Source of the DNA: an unicellular cyanobacterium SU2
GTDB lineage: Bacteria; Cyanobacteriota; Cyanobacteriia; Cyanobacteriales; Microcystaceae
Length of the DNA: 64,000 bases
Direction of reading: 5' to 3'
NCBI GenBank assembly: GCA_002110465.1
Contig: NEED01000008.1
Location: forward strand, 62,001 to 126,000
The first letter of the stretch is position 1. Every line of letters starts with the position of its first letter. The notes under the pieces are model-generated. The model worked only from the letters and a program-made list of their open reading frames with translations, searched no databases and was not told the origin of the DNA. Positions 9,729 through 17,844 of the stretch are shown piece by piece. The position numbers and the translations under genes are program-made.

Positions 9729-9745
9729 GGTGGGGACTTCCCACC
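9729..9745 (+). repeat. Small GGTGGG palindrome
   Basis: GGTGGG / CCCACC inverted repeat just after the oxidoreductase stop. It resembles the palindrome at 47946-47962 and could act as a weak terminator, but there is no T-tract directly after it. Confidence 0.5.
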
Positions 9746-9846
9746 TGATAGATTTATTTAATTTTTATTAATTTTGTGATTCAACTTATAGCTATTCAAT
9801 TAATGTTTATTTATCCTAGAAAAGTAAGATAATATGGGTGATAATT

Positions 9847-10413
9847 ATGCCTGTTGATGATGAAAGGGTAAAAGCTTTTTACAAAATTGCTCATGAACAT
9901 CCCGAAGATACAAACCTTAAAGAAGCTTATGATATTATTGTTTCATTAAGAAAAGGGCAAGCTCAATATAAACGATGGAATACTAAACAGCGAGAGGATA
10001 AAAAAGAATTAAAACAAGAAATTATTCACCTGTCGGAAAACAAACAAGAATTAGAACAACAAATTGTCACGATTTCGAAAGTTAATGATTCCCTACGATT
10101 TGAATTGACAACTATTAATAAAGAAATGGAACAATTAACCGATGAAAAACAAAAGATGATAGCAGAAAGAGACAAGATAAATACTGAGTTAAAAGCAATT
10201 CAAACTGAAGTAGAATTAACTGCTATAAAAGTTAAAGAAACTCACTCATTGTACGGAAAATTTACGATTCTATGGCAATTTTTTCAATCAGTATTTTTTA
10301 GTGATAATCCTAGAGATTTTGGAACTATTAATAATTCCTTACCTGAATATCAGGATCAACCTCAAATGAATACGGATCAAGCTTCTATTGGAAGAAATCT
10401 ATTAGATAAATAA
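9847..10413 (+). CDS. Coiled-coil protein of unknown function
   Basis: 188 residues from ATG 9847 (an in-frame GTG lies three codons upstream). Residues about 40-130 are a continuous Glu/Lys/Gln-rich heptad pattern (KKELKQEIIHLSENKQELEQ and similar) predicted to be a coiled coil. The C-terminal third has a short aromatic segment (FTILWQFFQSVFFS) that could be a membrane-contacting or structural element. No enzyme motif is visible. The next gene starts 20 bases downstream on the same strand, so the pair is probably one operon. Family not recognised. Confidence 0.65.
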   Translation: MPVDDERVKAFYKIAHEHPEDTNLKEAYDIIVSLRKGQAQYKRWNTKQREDKKELKQEIIHLSENKQELEQQIVTISKVNDSLRFELTTINKEMEQLTDEKQKMIAERDKINTELKAIQTEVELTAIKVKETHSLYGKFTILWQFFQSVFFSDNPRDFGTINNSLPEYQDQPQMNTDQASIGRNLLDK

Positions 10414-10433
10414 TCTAACAAAAGAAAAAAACT

Positions 10434-10871
10434 ATGTCAAGATTTAGCAAATTAATAGATAATCTCGAAAACTTACACCAACAAGATATTAAGAACTCCG
10501 CTAAAGTTTATGGGATAACTGCTACTTTAGCATCTCGTTTAGAAGAAATTTTAAATGATTTAGATGACCAACCACAAAAAGAAAACCAACCAAAAGATAA
10601 ACAACCTCAAAAATTATTAACTGAGGTAAAGATTACAAAAGAAGAATTAATTCAACACTATGGAAACTATCATAACGCTTATGAAGCTTATCAAAAAGCC
10701 TATGGAATTAAATGTCGTAAAGGATGGACTAATCTTCTCAAAGCCATTCAAGGATTAACTCCTCCAGATAGCTTAGAACAAACGCCTTCAATTAGTTTAG
10801 AACAAAGAGTTGATAAATTAGAAAAAATAGTTAAAACTTTAGTCCAAATTCTGTTAGATAACAATCCCTAA
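10434..10871 (+). CDS. Small charged hypothetical protein
   Basis: 145 residues with three parts: an N-terminal helical segment (SRFSKLIDNLENLHQQDIKN), a low-complexity Gln/Lys/Asp/Pro linker near residues 48-62, and a C-terminal region ending in a short heptad stretch (LEQRVDKLEKIVKTLVQILL). The central GNYHNAYEAYQKAYGIKCRKGW looks like a compact alpha-helical domain. It follows the coiled-coil protein by 20 bases and probably shares its transcript. No family recognised. Confidence 0.6.
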   Translation: MSRFSKLIDNLENLHQQDIKNSAKVYGITATLASRLEEILNDLDDQPQKENQPKDKQPQKLLTEVKITKEELIQHYGNYHNAYEAYQKAYGIKCRKGWTNLLKAIQGLTPPDSLEQTPSISLEQRVDKLEKIVKTLVQILLDNNP

Positions 10872-10888
10872 GAATGAGTGTCTGTAAA

Positions 10889-11154
10889 CTATTGAAGAAG
10901 TTCCCAGATTCCTAAACTTAAAGGAACTAACCCTAATAAACTCAACCAATGATGAGAAATAAATTCAGTGACTTCGGAAGTAATTCTAGCCAGAAAAATA
11001 ATAATAAATGTAGCTATACAATAACCAAAAATAATATTTTTTTATCATACTGAGGATTTTTCCAAAAAACAAGTAATAGCAATAAATTTTCAAGATTAGT
11101 AGCAATAAAGCCAATAATAGAAACTAGAATTATGAGTAAGCTATGATTGACCAT
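10889..11154 (-). pseudogene. Frameshifted CadD-like cadmium-resistance transporter remnant
   Basis: Hand translation of this gap on the minus strand gives MVNHSLLIILVSIIGFIATN and LENLLLLLVFWKNPQYDKK from ATG 11154, then a stop. After a frameshift near a run of seven T/A bases at about 11039-11045 it continues in another frame as GYCIATFIIIFLARITSEV and ends HHWLSLLGLVPLSLGIWELL. The pattern (IATN-x-(D/E), then the LLGL-P-x-LGI block) is that of the N-terminal half of CadD/LysE-type transporters, which are normally about 190-200 residues long. The remainder is missing, so this is a broken remnant. Confidence 0.55.
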
Positions 11155-11186
11155 AAAACCTATGTCCAAATAGGATTGTTTTCAAA

Positions 11187-13535
11187 TTAGTTTTTTCTTT
11201 GTTGTCTGACTAATTCTAAAAGTAACTTTTTTTCAGCCCTAGCGATCGCCTGATAAGTTCGTTCTACTGCTTCCGTTTCTACAGAAATTGTGGTGATTCC
11301 CCACTGAACTAAATCCTCAATCAGATCAGGATATTGACTCGCTGCTTGACCACATAAACTACAAGGAATTCCTAACTTACGAGACTTTTTAATTAACTGT
11401 TTCAGGACTCTTCTCAAAGCTTTTGGACAGGGTTGAGAAATATCACTTAAATTAGGATTATTTCGCTCAACTCCCAACAACAATGGGGCTAAATCATTAG
11501 TACCAATGGCAATCCCTTGAACCCCTGCTTCAACATAGTCTTCCAATTCAAAAAGAACCGAGGGAACTTCTGCCATGATCCACAACTCAAACGACTCAGA
11601 TTGCGTTAACCCTACTTGTTGGACGCGATCGCGACAAAAGCGAAATTCAGCTACACTCCGAACAAACGGGAGAATCAAGTGGAGATTATGGAATCCTTGT
11701 GATTGAACTTGGGCTAATGCCTTTAATTCCCAATCAAAAAGCGTTGGATTGAGCAAATAACCAGCCGTTCCCCGACAGTCATCTTGAACAATCCCATTGA
11801 TTCCGTGAGATGATTGACTATCAAAAGAGCGATAAAATAGACGGCGGGGAGCAAAACGGGTCGTAAACTCTTGAATACATTGACGTATTTGTTCAACAAT
11901 CGCGGAAGGTTCCGACTCATTGAGCCATTGTTCTATAGACTGAGGAGAACATAAACTTAAGAGCATCAATTCAGATCGCAGCAACCCGATCCCATCAATG
12001 GGTAAATCCATCGCCTTGACTAGAGAACTCGGTTGACTAACATTAACCATTAATTGGGTAGCAATGGGATAAGACAAAGTTGAAGAGGTTTCCTGAAAAT
12101 TTAAGGGAATAGGGGGGTAAACATCTTTGTTTTCTTCTGCATAGCCGTAAATTTTTCCAGTTTGACCGTCAACGATAATTGAATCTCCTGTTTTTAGCAA
12201 TGCCGTTGCCCCTGATACCCCAACCACCGCAGGAATATCTAACTCTCTAGCTAAAATAGCCGCATGACTGGTTATTCCCCCCTCTTCAGTGATGATCCCT
12301 CCTACTTGTTTGAGCCACGGTAACTGATAAGGGTGAATTTCCTTGGTAACAATGATATTTTCCTTGATCAATGAGGAATCAGGAATAATTTCCTCCGTAA
12401 TTACCTCAATTAATCCTTGAATATAACCAGGGGCTGCCGCAATGCCTGTCAGTAGTGGTTGAGTATCTAAGGTGATTGGTGTTTCTGGGACAGAAGATGA
12501 ACTGGGTTGGGAACTTGGGGGAACAAAGATAAGATCAGTAATGACCCAACTAGGAAGTTGAGAATGATCAGACTCAAGGGAGATAAATTCTAAGGTACTC
12601 CAAGACCACTCATCTTGAGTGAGAGTTTCGAGTAGGGAATAAAGTTGACTTAGGGTTGATTCATCAAGACAATATTGTTCTTGTTGACTTGAACTCAGGA
12701 CATAAGCCTCTAAAGAACTGTCAAAATTGTCGATATTTTGGGATATCTCTTGATTTTTGAGTTGATAGGCTCGGGTTTTATTGCCTAATACTTGATTGAC
12801 AACCTGGCCAGTTTTTCGATCAAGAATAAAGCGATCGGGTGAGACTTCTCCTCTCCATAAACTTTGGGGTAAGCCCCAACTAGCTTGAATTTCAAACGCA
12901 TTAGGAGAAACAGTGACGAGACTTGAGACGGTTACATCACTTAGGGGTTGAACCAAAACTCCTAGGTTTAACTGTTCAATAGCTATGCCCATTCTTTTTC
13001 CATAAAATAGGCTTTTTGCGCTTAATAATTGAGACCAAATTTGTTTGATGGCTAATTCGATACTTTCAGATGAATTATCACACACTTGAGGCGTAATTAG
13101 GTTGGCAAAGTCTTGTTTAATCCCCAAAGAATTTCCTAGGGAACCTTGTACTATTAACGGAGAAGTAGGCAACTGTTCAATAGCTTCTCCTATCATTTCT
13201 CTCCATTGATCGGGGAAGGGGGTATCAAGAATAGCTTGATAACTTTGTTGTGCGGCAAACTGTAGAGATCTAAAGTTATCTACATCAAGATGAAGGGAAG
13301 ATGTGGGAAAATCCGCTAGTAAGGATGTGGAATCGTCTAACTTTTCCAAGAATTCTCTCCAAGTGTCTGAACCAATGACAAACCCAGGCAAAATTGGATA
13401 GCCTTTTTGTTGGAGTTGGCCTAGTATCCAAGCTTTTTCCCCAACCCAAAGGCGATCTGCCGATTCAATCTGAGATAGCCAATAGAGCTTAATCACTGTC
13501 GGAATGATGACTGAATCACGATCACTAAAGTACAC
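11187..13535 (-). CDS. PEP-utilising enzyme, phosphoenolpyruvate-synthase-like
   Basis: 782 residues with PEP-synthase order: an N-terminal ATP-grasp-like pyruvate/phosphate dikinase domain (WVGEKAWILGQLQQKGYPIL at about residues 30-49), the mobile phosphohistidine domain (GGITSHAAILARELDIPAVVG, His about 415) and a C-terminal PEP-binding barrel (GIGLLRSELMLL; IAIGTNDL; catalytic-type Cys in GIPCSLCGQA). The ATP-grasp half is divergent and the overall sequence looks drifted from canonical PpsA, so function as pyruvate:water dikinase is inferred. The start is GTG 13535, weakly supported. Transcribed alone. Confidence 0.75.
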   Translation of the reverse strand: MYFSDRDSVIIPTVIKLYWLSQIESADRLWVGEKAWILGQLQQKGYPILPGFVIGSDTWREFLEKLDDSTSLLADFPTSSLHLDVDNFRSLQFAAQQSYQAILDTPFPDQWREMIGEAIEQLPTSPLIVQGSLGNSLGIKQDFANLITPQVCDNSSESIELAIKQIWSQLLSAKSLFYGKRMGIAIEQLNLGVLVQPLSDVTVSSLVTVSPNAFEIQASWGLPQSLWRGEVSPDRFILDRKTGQVVNQVLGNKTRAYQLKNQEISQNIDNFDSSLEAYVLSSSQQEQYCLDESTLSQLYSLLETLTQDEWSWSTLEFISLESDHSQLPSWVITDLIFVPPSSQPSSSSVPETPITLDTQPLLTGIAAAPGYIQGLIEVITEEIIPDSSLIKENIIVTKEIHPYQLPWLKQVGGIITEEGGITSHAAILARELDIPAVVGVSGATALLKTGDSIIVDGQTGKIYGYAEENKDVYPPIPLNFQETSSTLSYPIATQLMVNVSQPSSLVKAMDLPIDGIGLLRSELMLLSLCSPQSIEQWLNESEPSAIVEQIRQCIQEFTTRFAPRRLFYRSFDSQSSHGINGIVQDDCRGTAGYLLNPTLFDWELKALAQVQSQGFHNLHLILPFVRSVAEFRFCRDRVQQVGLTQSESFELWIMAEVPSVLFELEDYVEAGVQGIAIGTNDLAPLLLGVERNNPNLSDISQPCPKALRRVLKQLIKKSRKLGIPCSLCGQAASQYPDLIEDLVQWGITTISVETEAVERTYQAIARAEKKLLLELVRQQRKN

Positions 13536-13796
13536 AGGTTTTGATCTGACCTTGTAATTGATTTAAGGGTTCACCATGATAGAATCTCTTGATAGTCAAG
13601 ATATTTTATTAAAATTTAATAAAATTCTGTTCCTACTATAGCCGATGACCATCTAATCTTGGGGCTGATTTTATAACAGCCTAACTGATTGACCCAATAA
13701 CAACATCATGCTTTTGGGTGATTTACCATAAGTTTTAAACTATTAGAGAATTAGTCGGAACTCCTGCCATTGTGTTGGGTAAAGGCTATTAATCCC

Positions 13797-15848
13797 ATGA
13801 TAACCATGAATATTATTGATAAGGCTTTTAACCGATTGTCTTGGCTAACTCCCTGGTTTAAGGGGCGATCGCTGATGAGATTTTTAGTCGTCTTTATGAT
13901 CACTTTAGTCATTACCTTATTGTGTCCTCCCGCAACAGGCCAATTTATGATCCCGAGTTTTTCAGGAAATTCCCCTAAAACTTACCAAACCCCTTGGTGG
14001 GATATTAATAAAGCCCGTCCTTGTGGACGAGTATGGTGTAGTGACGTTCTCCTATTTAGGAGTTTTAAAATAATTGAGGTAGCCGCAGAATCTTCGTCTC
14101 TACAAGAAGAATCCCCTGTCATTTTAGCTGAACAAAGGGCGCAACAAGTTGATAATATCTATCGTTCAATTTTAAACAAAGTTTTAAGGTCAAAAATCAC
14201 CACAGAAGACAAGAGTATTGACACTAATTTAGAAACGAAAATGGGAGGGCTAGATATTATCTTCAACATTAATCAATTAGGACTACATCCAGCAACCCCT
14301 AACGTAGAAGTGGGATTTAAGAATAATGTCACTGTTGTTTTCGTTCCTAAACAGCTAGAATTAGGACTACCTGCCCAAACCATTGTAAGCGTACTTCCAG
14401 CAGATCGCCTAAACCAAGGTAAATCAATTCCAGAGATCGCTCAAGAATGGCGCAATACTATCCGCAAGAGTTTTAGTTACGCTTTGTGGGGGTATGAAAT
14501 CGATGAGCATTATCCGTTTTTGCGCTTAGCTCTTGCTGTTCTTTTTCTAGTCCTAATCTTACTGCCAATTGGTTTGATTGGAATTATTCGACATTTACTA
14601 AAAAACTGGAATCGTCACCTCCAAAATCAATTACGAGAATTGCGAGAATCTTTAACCATAGATGCAGAATCTTTATCAGCAGAACAAGTCAATATTGATG
14701 TCCAAGAAGAAGTATCTGAAGAGGAAATAATTGAGTCTCAAAAGAAACAGAGAGAGCTAAATTTTGCTCGAATTAAGTATTTACTTAAAAAAGCAATTAC
14801 TAATCCCAAAAAAGCCATTGAAAAAGCCAAAGAAATAATGAACACTACGGTACAAACCCTCAGTACCAATATTCCTAAACTGTCTTTAAAGCAACAGGGA
14901 ATCGTTAAACGTCAACAAAATATTGTTCAATTATTACTAAGATTACTCTTTTGGTTACAAATTTTTTTATTGCTTTTAGATGTCGCTTTAATTGTTGCCT
15001 TGTTTCCTAATCTTCGTCCCTTTGCATTTTTCTTTATAGGACAGGCTATTTTTCTGCCTTTAATCTGGATGTTAATGAGTATTCTGGATAAAATAAGCGA
15101 TTTAATGATTGACTCCTGGCTTAATAAATGGGCATCAGAAGCTCAGTTAAGCAATCCTAATTCTAATCGTTATGCTCTACGGGTCAGTACCTATTCTCCC
15201 GCTTTAAGAAGTGCAACTACTTTTATCTTTACAGTTCTAGGAATTGTACTAACTATTATGTTATTCGGCTTTGATCCTACTGTTCTTGCTAGTGTTGGAG
15301 GGGTAGCTTTTGTCATTGCTTTTATCTCTCGTAATATCGTTGAAGATATGCTGAATGGAGCCTTAATTTTATGTACTGATCGGTATGCTATTGGCGATGT
15401 CATTCAAGTAGGAGGACTGGGAGGTTTTGTGGAAAACATGAATATTTATATTACTCAAGTTCGGGGAGCAGAAGGACGGTTAATTACGATTCCCAATAGT
15501 AAGATTTCTATTGTAGAAAATTTAACTAAAGATTGGTCACGGGTAGAATTTAAAATAGAAATTGCCTATGATGCCGATATTCATAAAGCGTTAACAGTCA
15601 TTCGGGAAGTAGGAGAAGCAATGCAAAAAGAAGATGATTGGAAAAATAAAATTATTGAACCTCCTGCAATTCTAGGGGTTGATGCTGTCTCCCATCAAGG
15701 AATTTTAATTCAAGTGTGGATTAAAACCCAAGCCATGCAACAATGGGCAGTAGGACGGGAATATCGGTTACGAGTAAAAGATGCTTTGGAAAAGGCACAG
15801 ATTAAGCTGGGAATTCCTCAACGAGAAATTCGTTATCAAGAGTCTTAA
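13797..15848 (+). CDS. MscS-family mechanosensitive channel, large form
   Basis: About 683 residues from ATG 13797 (a TTG nine codons upstream and an ATG three codons downstream are alternatives; AAAGG lies 12 bases before 13797). It has an N-terminal hydrophobic signal/anchor, a periplasmic domain, a membrane span near residue 250, a charged cytosolic linker, two further spans, and the MscS core: pore helix region VLASVGGVAFVIAFISRNIV and beta domain GDVIQVGGLGGFVENMNIYI, IPNSKI. It would gate in response to membrane tension. It is one of three MscS-type genes in the window. Confidence 0.88.
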   Translation: MITMNIIDKAFNRLSWLTPWFKGRSLMRFLVVFMITLVITLLCPPATGQFMIPSFSGNSPKTYQTPWWDINKARPCGRVWCSDVLLFRSFKIIEVAAESSSLQEESPVILAEQRAQQVDNIYRSILNKVLRSKITTEDKSIDTNLETKMGGLDIIFNINQLGLHPATPNVEVGFKNNVTVVFVPKQLELGLPAQTIVSVLPADRLNQGKSIPEIAQEWRNTIRKSFSYALWGYEIDEHYPFLRLALAVLFLVLILLPIGLIGIIRHLLKNWNRHLQNQLRELRESLTIDAESLSAEQVNIDVQEEVSEEEIIESQKKQRELNFARIKYLLKKAITNPKKAIEKAKEIMNTTVQTLSTNIPKLSLKQQGIVKRQQNIVQLLLRLLFWLQIFLLLLDVALIVALFPNLRPFAFFFIGQAIFLPLIWMLMSILDKISDLMIDSWLNKWASEAQLSNPNSNRYALRVSTYSPALRSATTFIFTVLGIVLTIMLFGFDPTVLASVGGVAFVIAFISRNIVEDMLNGALILCTDRYAIGDVIQVGGLGGFVENMNIYITQVRGAEGRLITIPNSKISIVENLTKDWSRVEFKIEIAYDADIHKALTVIREVGEAMQKEDDWKNKIIEPPAILGVDAVSHQGILIQVWIKTQAMQQWAVGREYRLRVKDALEKAQIKLGIPQREIRYQES

Positions 15849-15900
15849 AAAGTTGACAAACTTATCATTAATTTTTTAAAAATAAGGCTCTATTTTTTAA

Positions 15901-15925
15901 GGGCTAAAGCCCTGACTACAAACTT
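15901..15925 (-). repeat. Short dispersed palindromic repeat (copy 4)
   Basis: GGGCTAAAGCCCTGACTACA followed by AACTT, between the MscS gene and recR. Confidence 0.8.
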
Positions 15926-16016
15926 TTCTATGCTAATTATGTATTATCTTGACAGATAATTCCCTTGTATTGCGACAATTGATATAATCGATAATGACTA
16001 ATAATTTAGACGGTGC

Positions 16017-16616
16017 CTGACCATTTATACGCCTCCTCTCGCTCGTTTGATTGAGCAACTACAACGCTTACCAGGGGTTGGACCCAAAACCGCCCAACGA
16101 CTCGCCCTACACATTCTCAAACGCCCAGAAGCAGAAATTCAAACCCTAGCCAATGCTTTAATTGAAGCCAAGAAAAAGGTTGGACTGTGTAAAGTTTGTT
16201 TTCATTTTTCTGCTGACCCAATCTGCGAAATTTGCCGAAATCCTCACCGAGATTCTCAAATTATCTGTGTAGTGGCAGATTCTCGTGATGTGATTGCCCT
16301 GGAAAAAACCAGAGAATATAAGGGGAAATATCATGTCATAGGGGGTGTCATCTCTCCGATGGATGGCATTGGACCCGAACAATTGTACATTCAACCCCTA
16401 GTTAGACGAGTCACCCAAGACGGCGTAAAAGAGGTAATTCTAGCGATTAGTCCCACGGTTGAAGGGGAAACCACCACCCTCTATATTGGTCAACTCCTCA
16501 GACCTTTTACCAAAGTTACTCGTATCGCTTTTGGATTGCCCATGGGAGGGGACTTAGAATATGCTGACGAAGTAACCTTAGCACGGGCATTAGAAGGACG
16601 ACGAGAATTAGATTAG
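16017..16616 (+). CDS. recR: Recombination protein RecR
   Basis: Conserved helix-hairpin-helix region [20 protein letters not shown], a four-Cys zinc motif ([16 protein letters not shown]) and the Toprim domain ([27 protein letters not shown]). RecR acts with RecO and RecF in loading RecA at gaps. The usual family start (M[14 protein letters not shown]) is present here only as (L)[14 protein letters not shown]; there is no ATG, GTG or TTG before it after the in-frame stop at 16002. I therefore place the start at CTG 16017, with ATT 16023 as an alternative; TTG 16047 would lose ten conserved residues. Followed after 12 bases by a ketoacyl synthase. Confidence 0.88.
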   Translation: MTIYTPPLARLIEQLQRLPGVGPKTAQRLALHILKRPEAEIQTLANALIEAKKKVGLCKVCFHFSADPICEICRNPHRDSQIICVVADSRDVIALEKTREYKGKYHVIGGVISPMDGIGPEQLYIQPLVRRVTQDGVKEVILAISPTVEGETTTLYIGQLLRPFTKVTRIAFGLPMGGDLEYADEVTLARALEGRRELD

Positions 16617-16628
16617 GATCATCATTGC

Positions 16629-17834
16629 ATGGATGTAATAGATGTAGTTGTAACGGGAATTGGGTTACGTTGCTGTTTAGGAAATTTAAGCCAAACGTGG
16701 CAAAGTTTACTCAAAGGAGCATCAGGAATTAAGTATCATCAACCTTTTCAGGATTTTCCTCTCTATCCTATGGGATTAATGGAGCATCAACCAATTTCCC
16801 TGACCGATCTTACCCAAACTACCTTAGCTGATGCTTTAATCGATGCTCACCTTGAAGTTCCCTTACCAGACTGTGGGGTCGTTATTGGATCAAGTCGCGG
16901 ATATCAGGGAATTTGGGAAGAATTCGCTCGCCAAAATCATCAAATTAGCCTAGATAAATCCCCCTATCCTCCTCTCTCCCCCTCTCTTGGGCTGAGCGAC
17001 AGTCGAAACCCCCATCCCCTCCTCTCCCATTGGTTAGACACCTTACCCCACCAAAGCTCAATAATAGCGGCTCGTCAGCTTCAAACCACAGGAATCGTGT
17101 CCTCTCCTATGGCTGCTTGTGGAACGGGACTCTGGGCGATTTTCCAAGCAGTAGAATTGATTCGACAAGGACGGTGTGAACGAGCGATCGCGGGGTCCTT
17201 AGAATCCCCCATTACTCCCTTAACCCTAGCCGGATTTCAGAAAATGGGAGCGTTAGCTAAAACGGGATGTTATCCTTTTGATTTACATCGGGAAGGGTTG
17301 GTATTAGGCGAAGGAGGCGCAATTTTAGTCCTGGAATCTGCTGAAGTTGCTGCTAAACGGGGAGCTTCAGTCTACGGTAAAATCCTAGGGTTTGGCTTTA
17401 CCTGCGATGGCGATCATTTGAGTGCGCCAGCAACGGATAATAAAATGGCACAGATAGCCATTAAACACGCTCTAGAACGGAGTCAGTTACGACCCCAAGA
17501 CGTTGATTATATTCACCCCCACGGGACGAGTACCCGCTTAAATGATGACCGAGAAGCAAGGTTAATTCAGTCTTTATTTTCCCCTAATGTTCCTCTGAGT
17601 TCCACTAAAGGGGCGACAGCCCATACGTTAGGTGCATCTGGGGCGATCGCGGTGGCTATAGGATTAATGACCTTACGCTATCAACAATTACCCCCTTGTG
17701 TGGGGTTACAAACACCAGAATTTGACCTCAATTTTGTCAGGCGATCGCGGTTAGCTTCTTTGAATCATGTCCTCTGTTTAGGGTTTGGTTTTGGGGGACA
17801 AAATGGGGCGATCCTTTTGGGAGTTAATCGTTAA
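16629..17834 (+). CDS. Beta-ketoacyl-ACP synthase family protein
   Basis: 401-residue thiolase-fold enzyme of the FabF/FabB type. It has the active-site Cys in SPMAACGTGLWAIFQ, the His in YIHPHGTSTRLNDDRE, the second His in KGATAHTLGASGAI and a C-terminal GFGFGGQNGAILL. It is shorter and more divergent than FabF and may serve a specialised acyl or polyketide/alkene pathway; that is inference. Around residues 113-135 a Pro/Ser-rich stretch (PPLSPSLGLSDSRNPHPLLS) looks like an in-frame repeat insertion. It starts 12 bases after recR and is probably cotranscribed. Confidence 0.85.
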   Translation: MDVIDVVVTGIGLRCCLGNLSQTWQSLLKGASGIKYHQPFQDFPLYPMGLMEHQPISLTDLTQTTLADALIDAHLEVPLPDCGVVIGSSRGYQGIWEEFARQNHQISLDKSPYPPLSPSLGLSDSRNPHPLLSHWLDTLPHQSSIIAARQLQTTGIVSSPMAACGTGLWAIFQAVELIRQGRCERAIAGSLESPITPLTLAGFQKMGALAKTGCYPFDLHREGLVLGEGGAILVLESAEVAAKRGASVYGKILGFGFTCDGDHLSAPATDNKMAQIAIKHALERSQLRPQDVDYIHPHGTSTRLNDDREARLIQSLFSPNVPLSSTKGATAHTLGASGAIAVAIGLMTLRYQQLPPCVGLQTPEFDLNFVRRSRLASLNHVLCLGFGFGGQNGAILLGVNR

Positions 17835-17844
17835 CGAAACGGAA

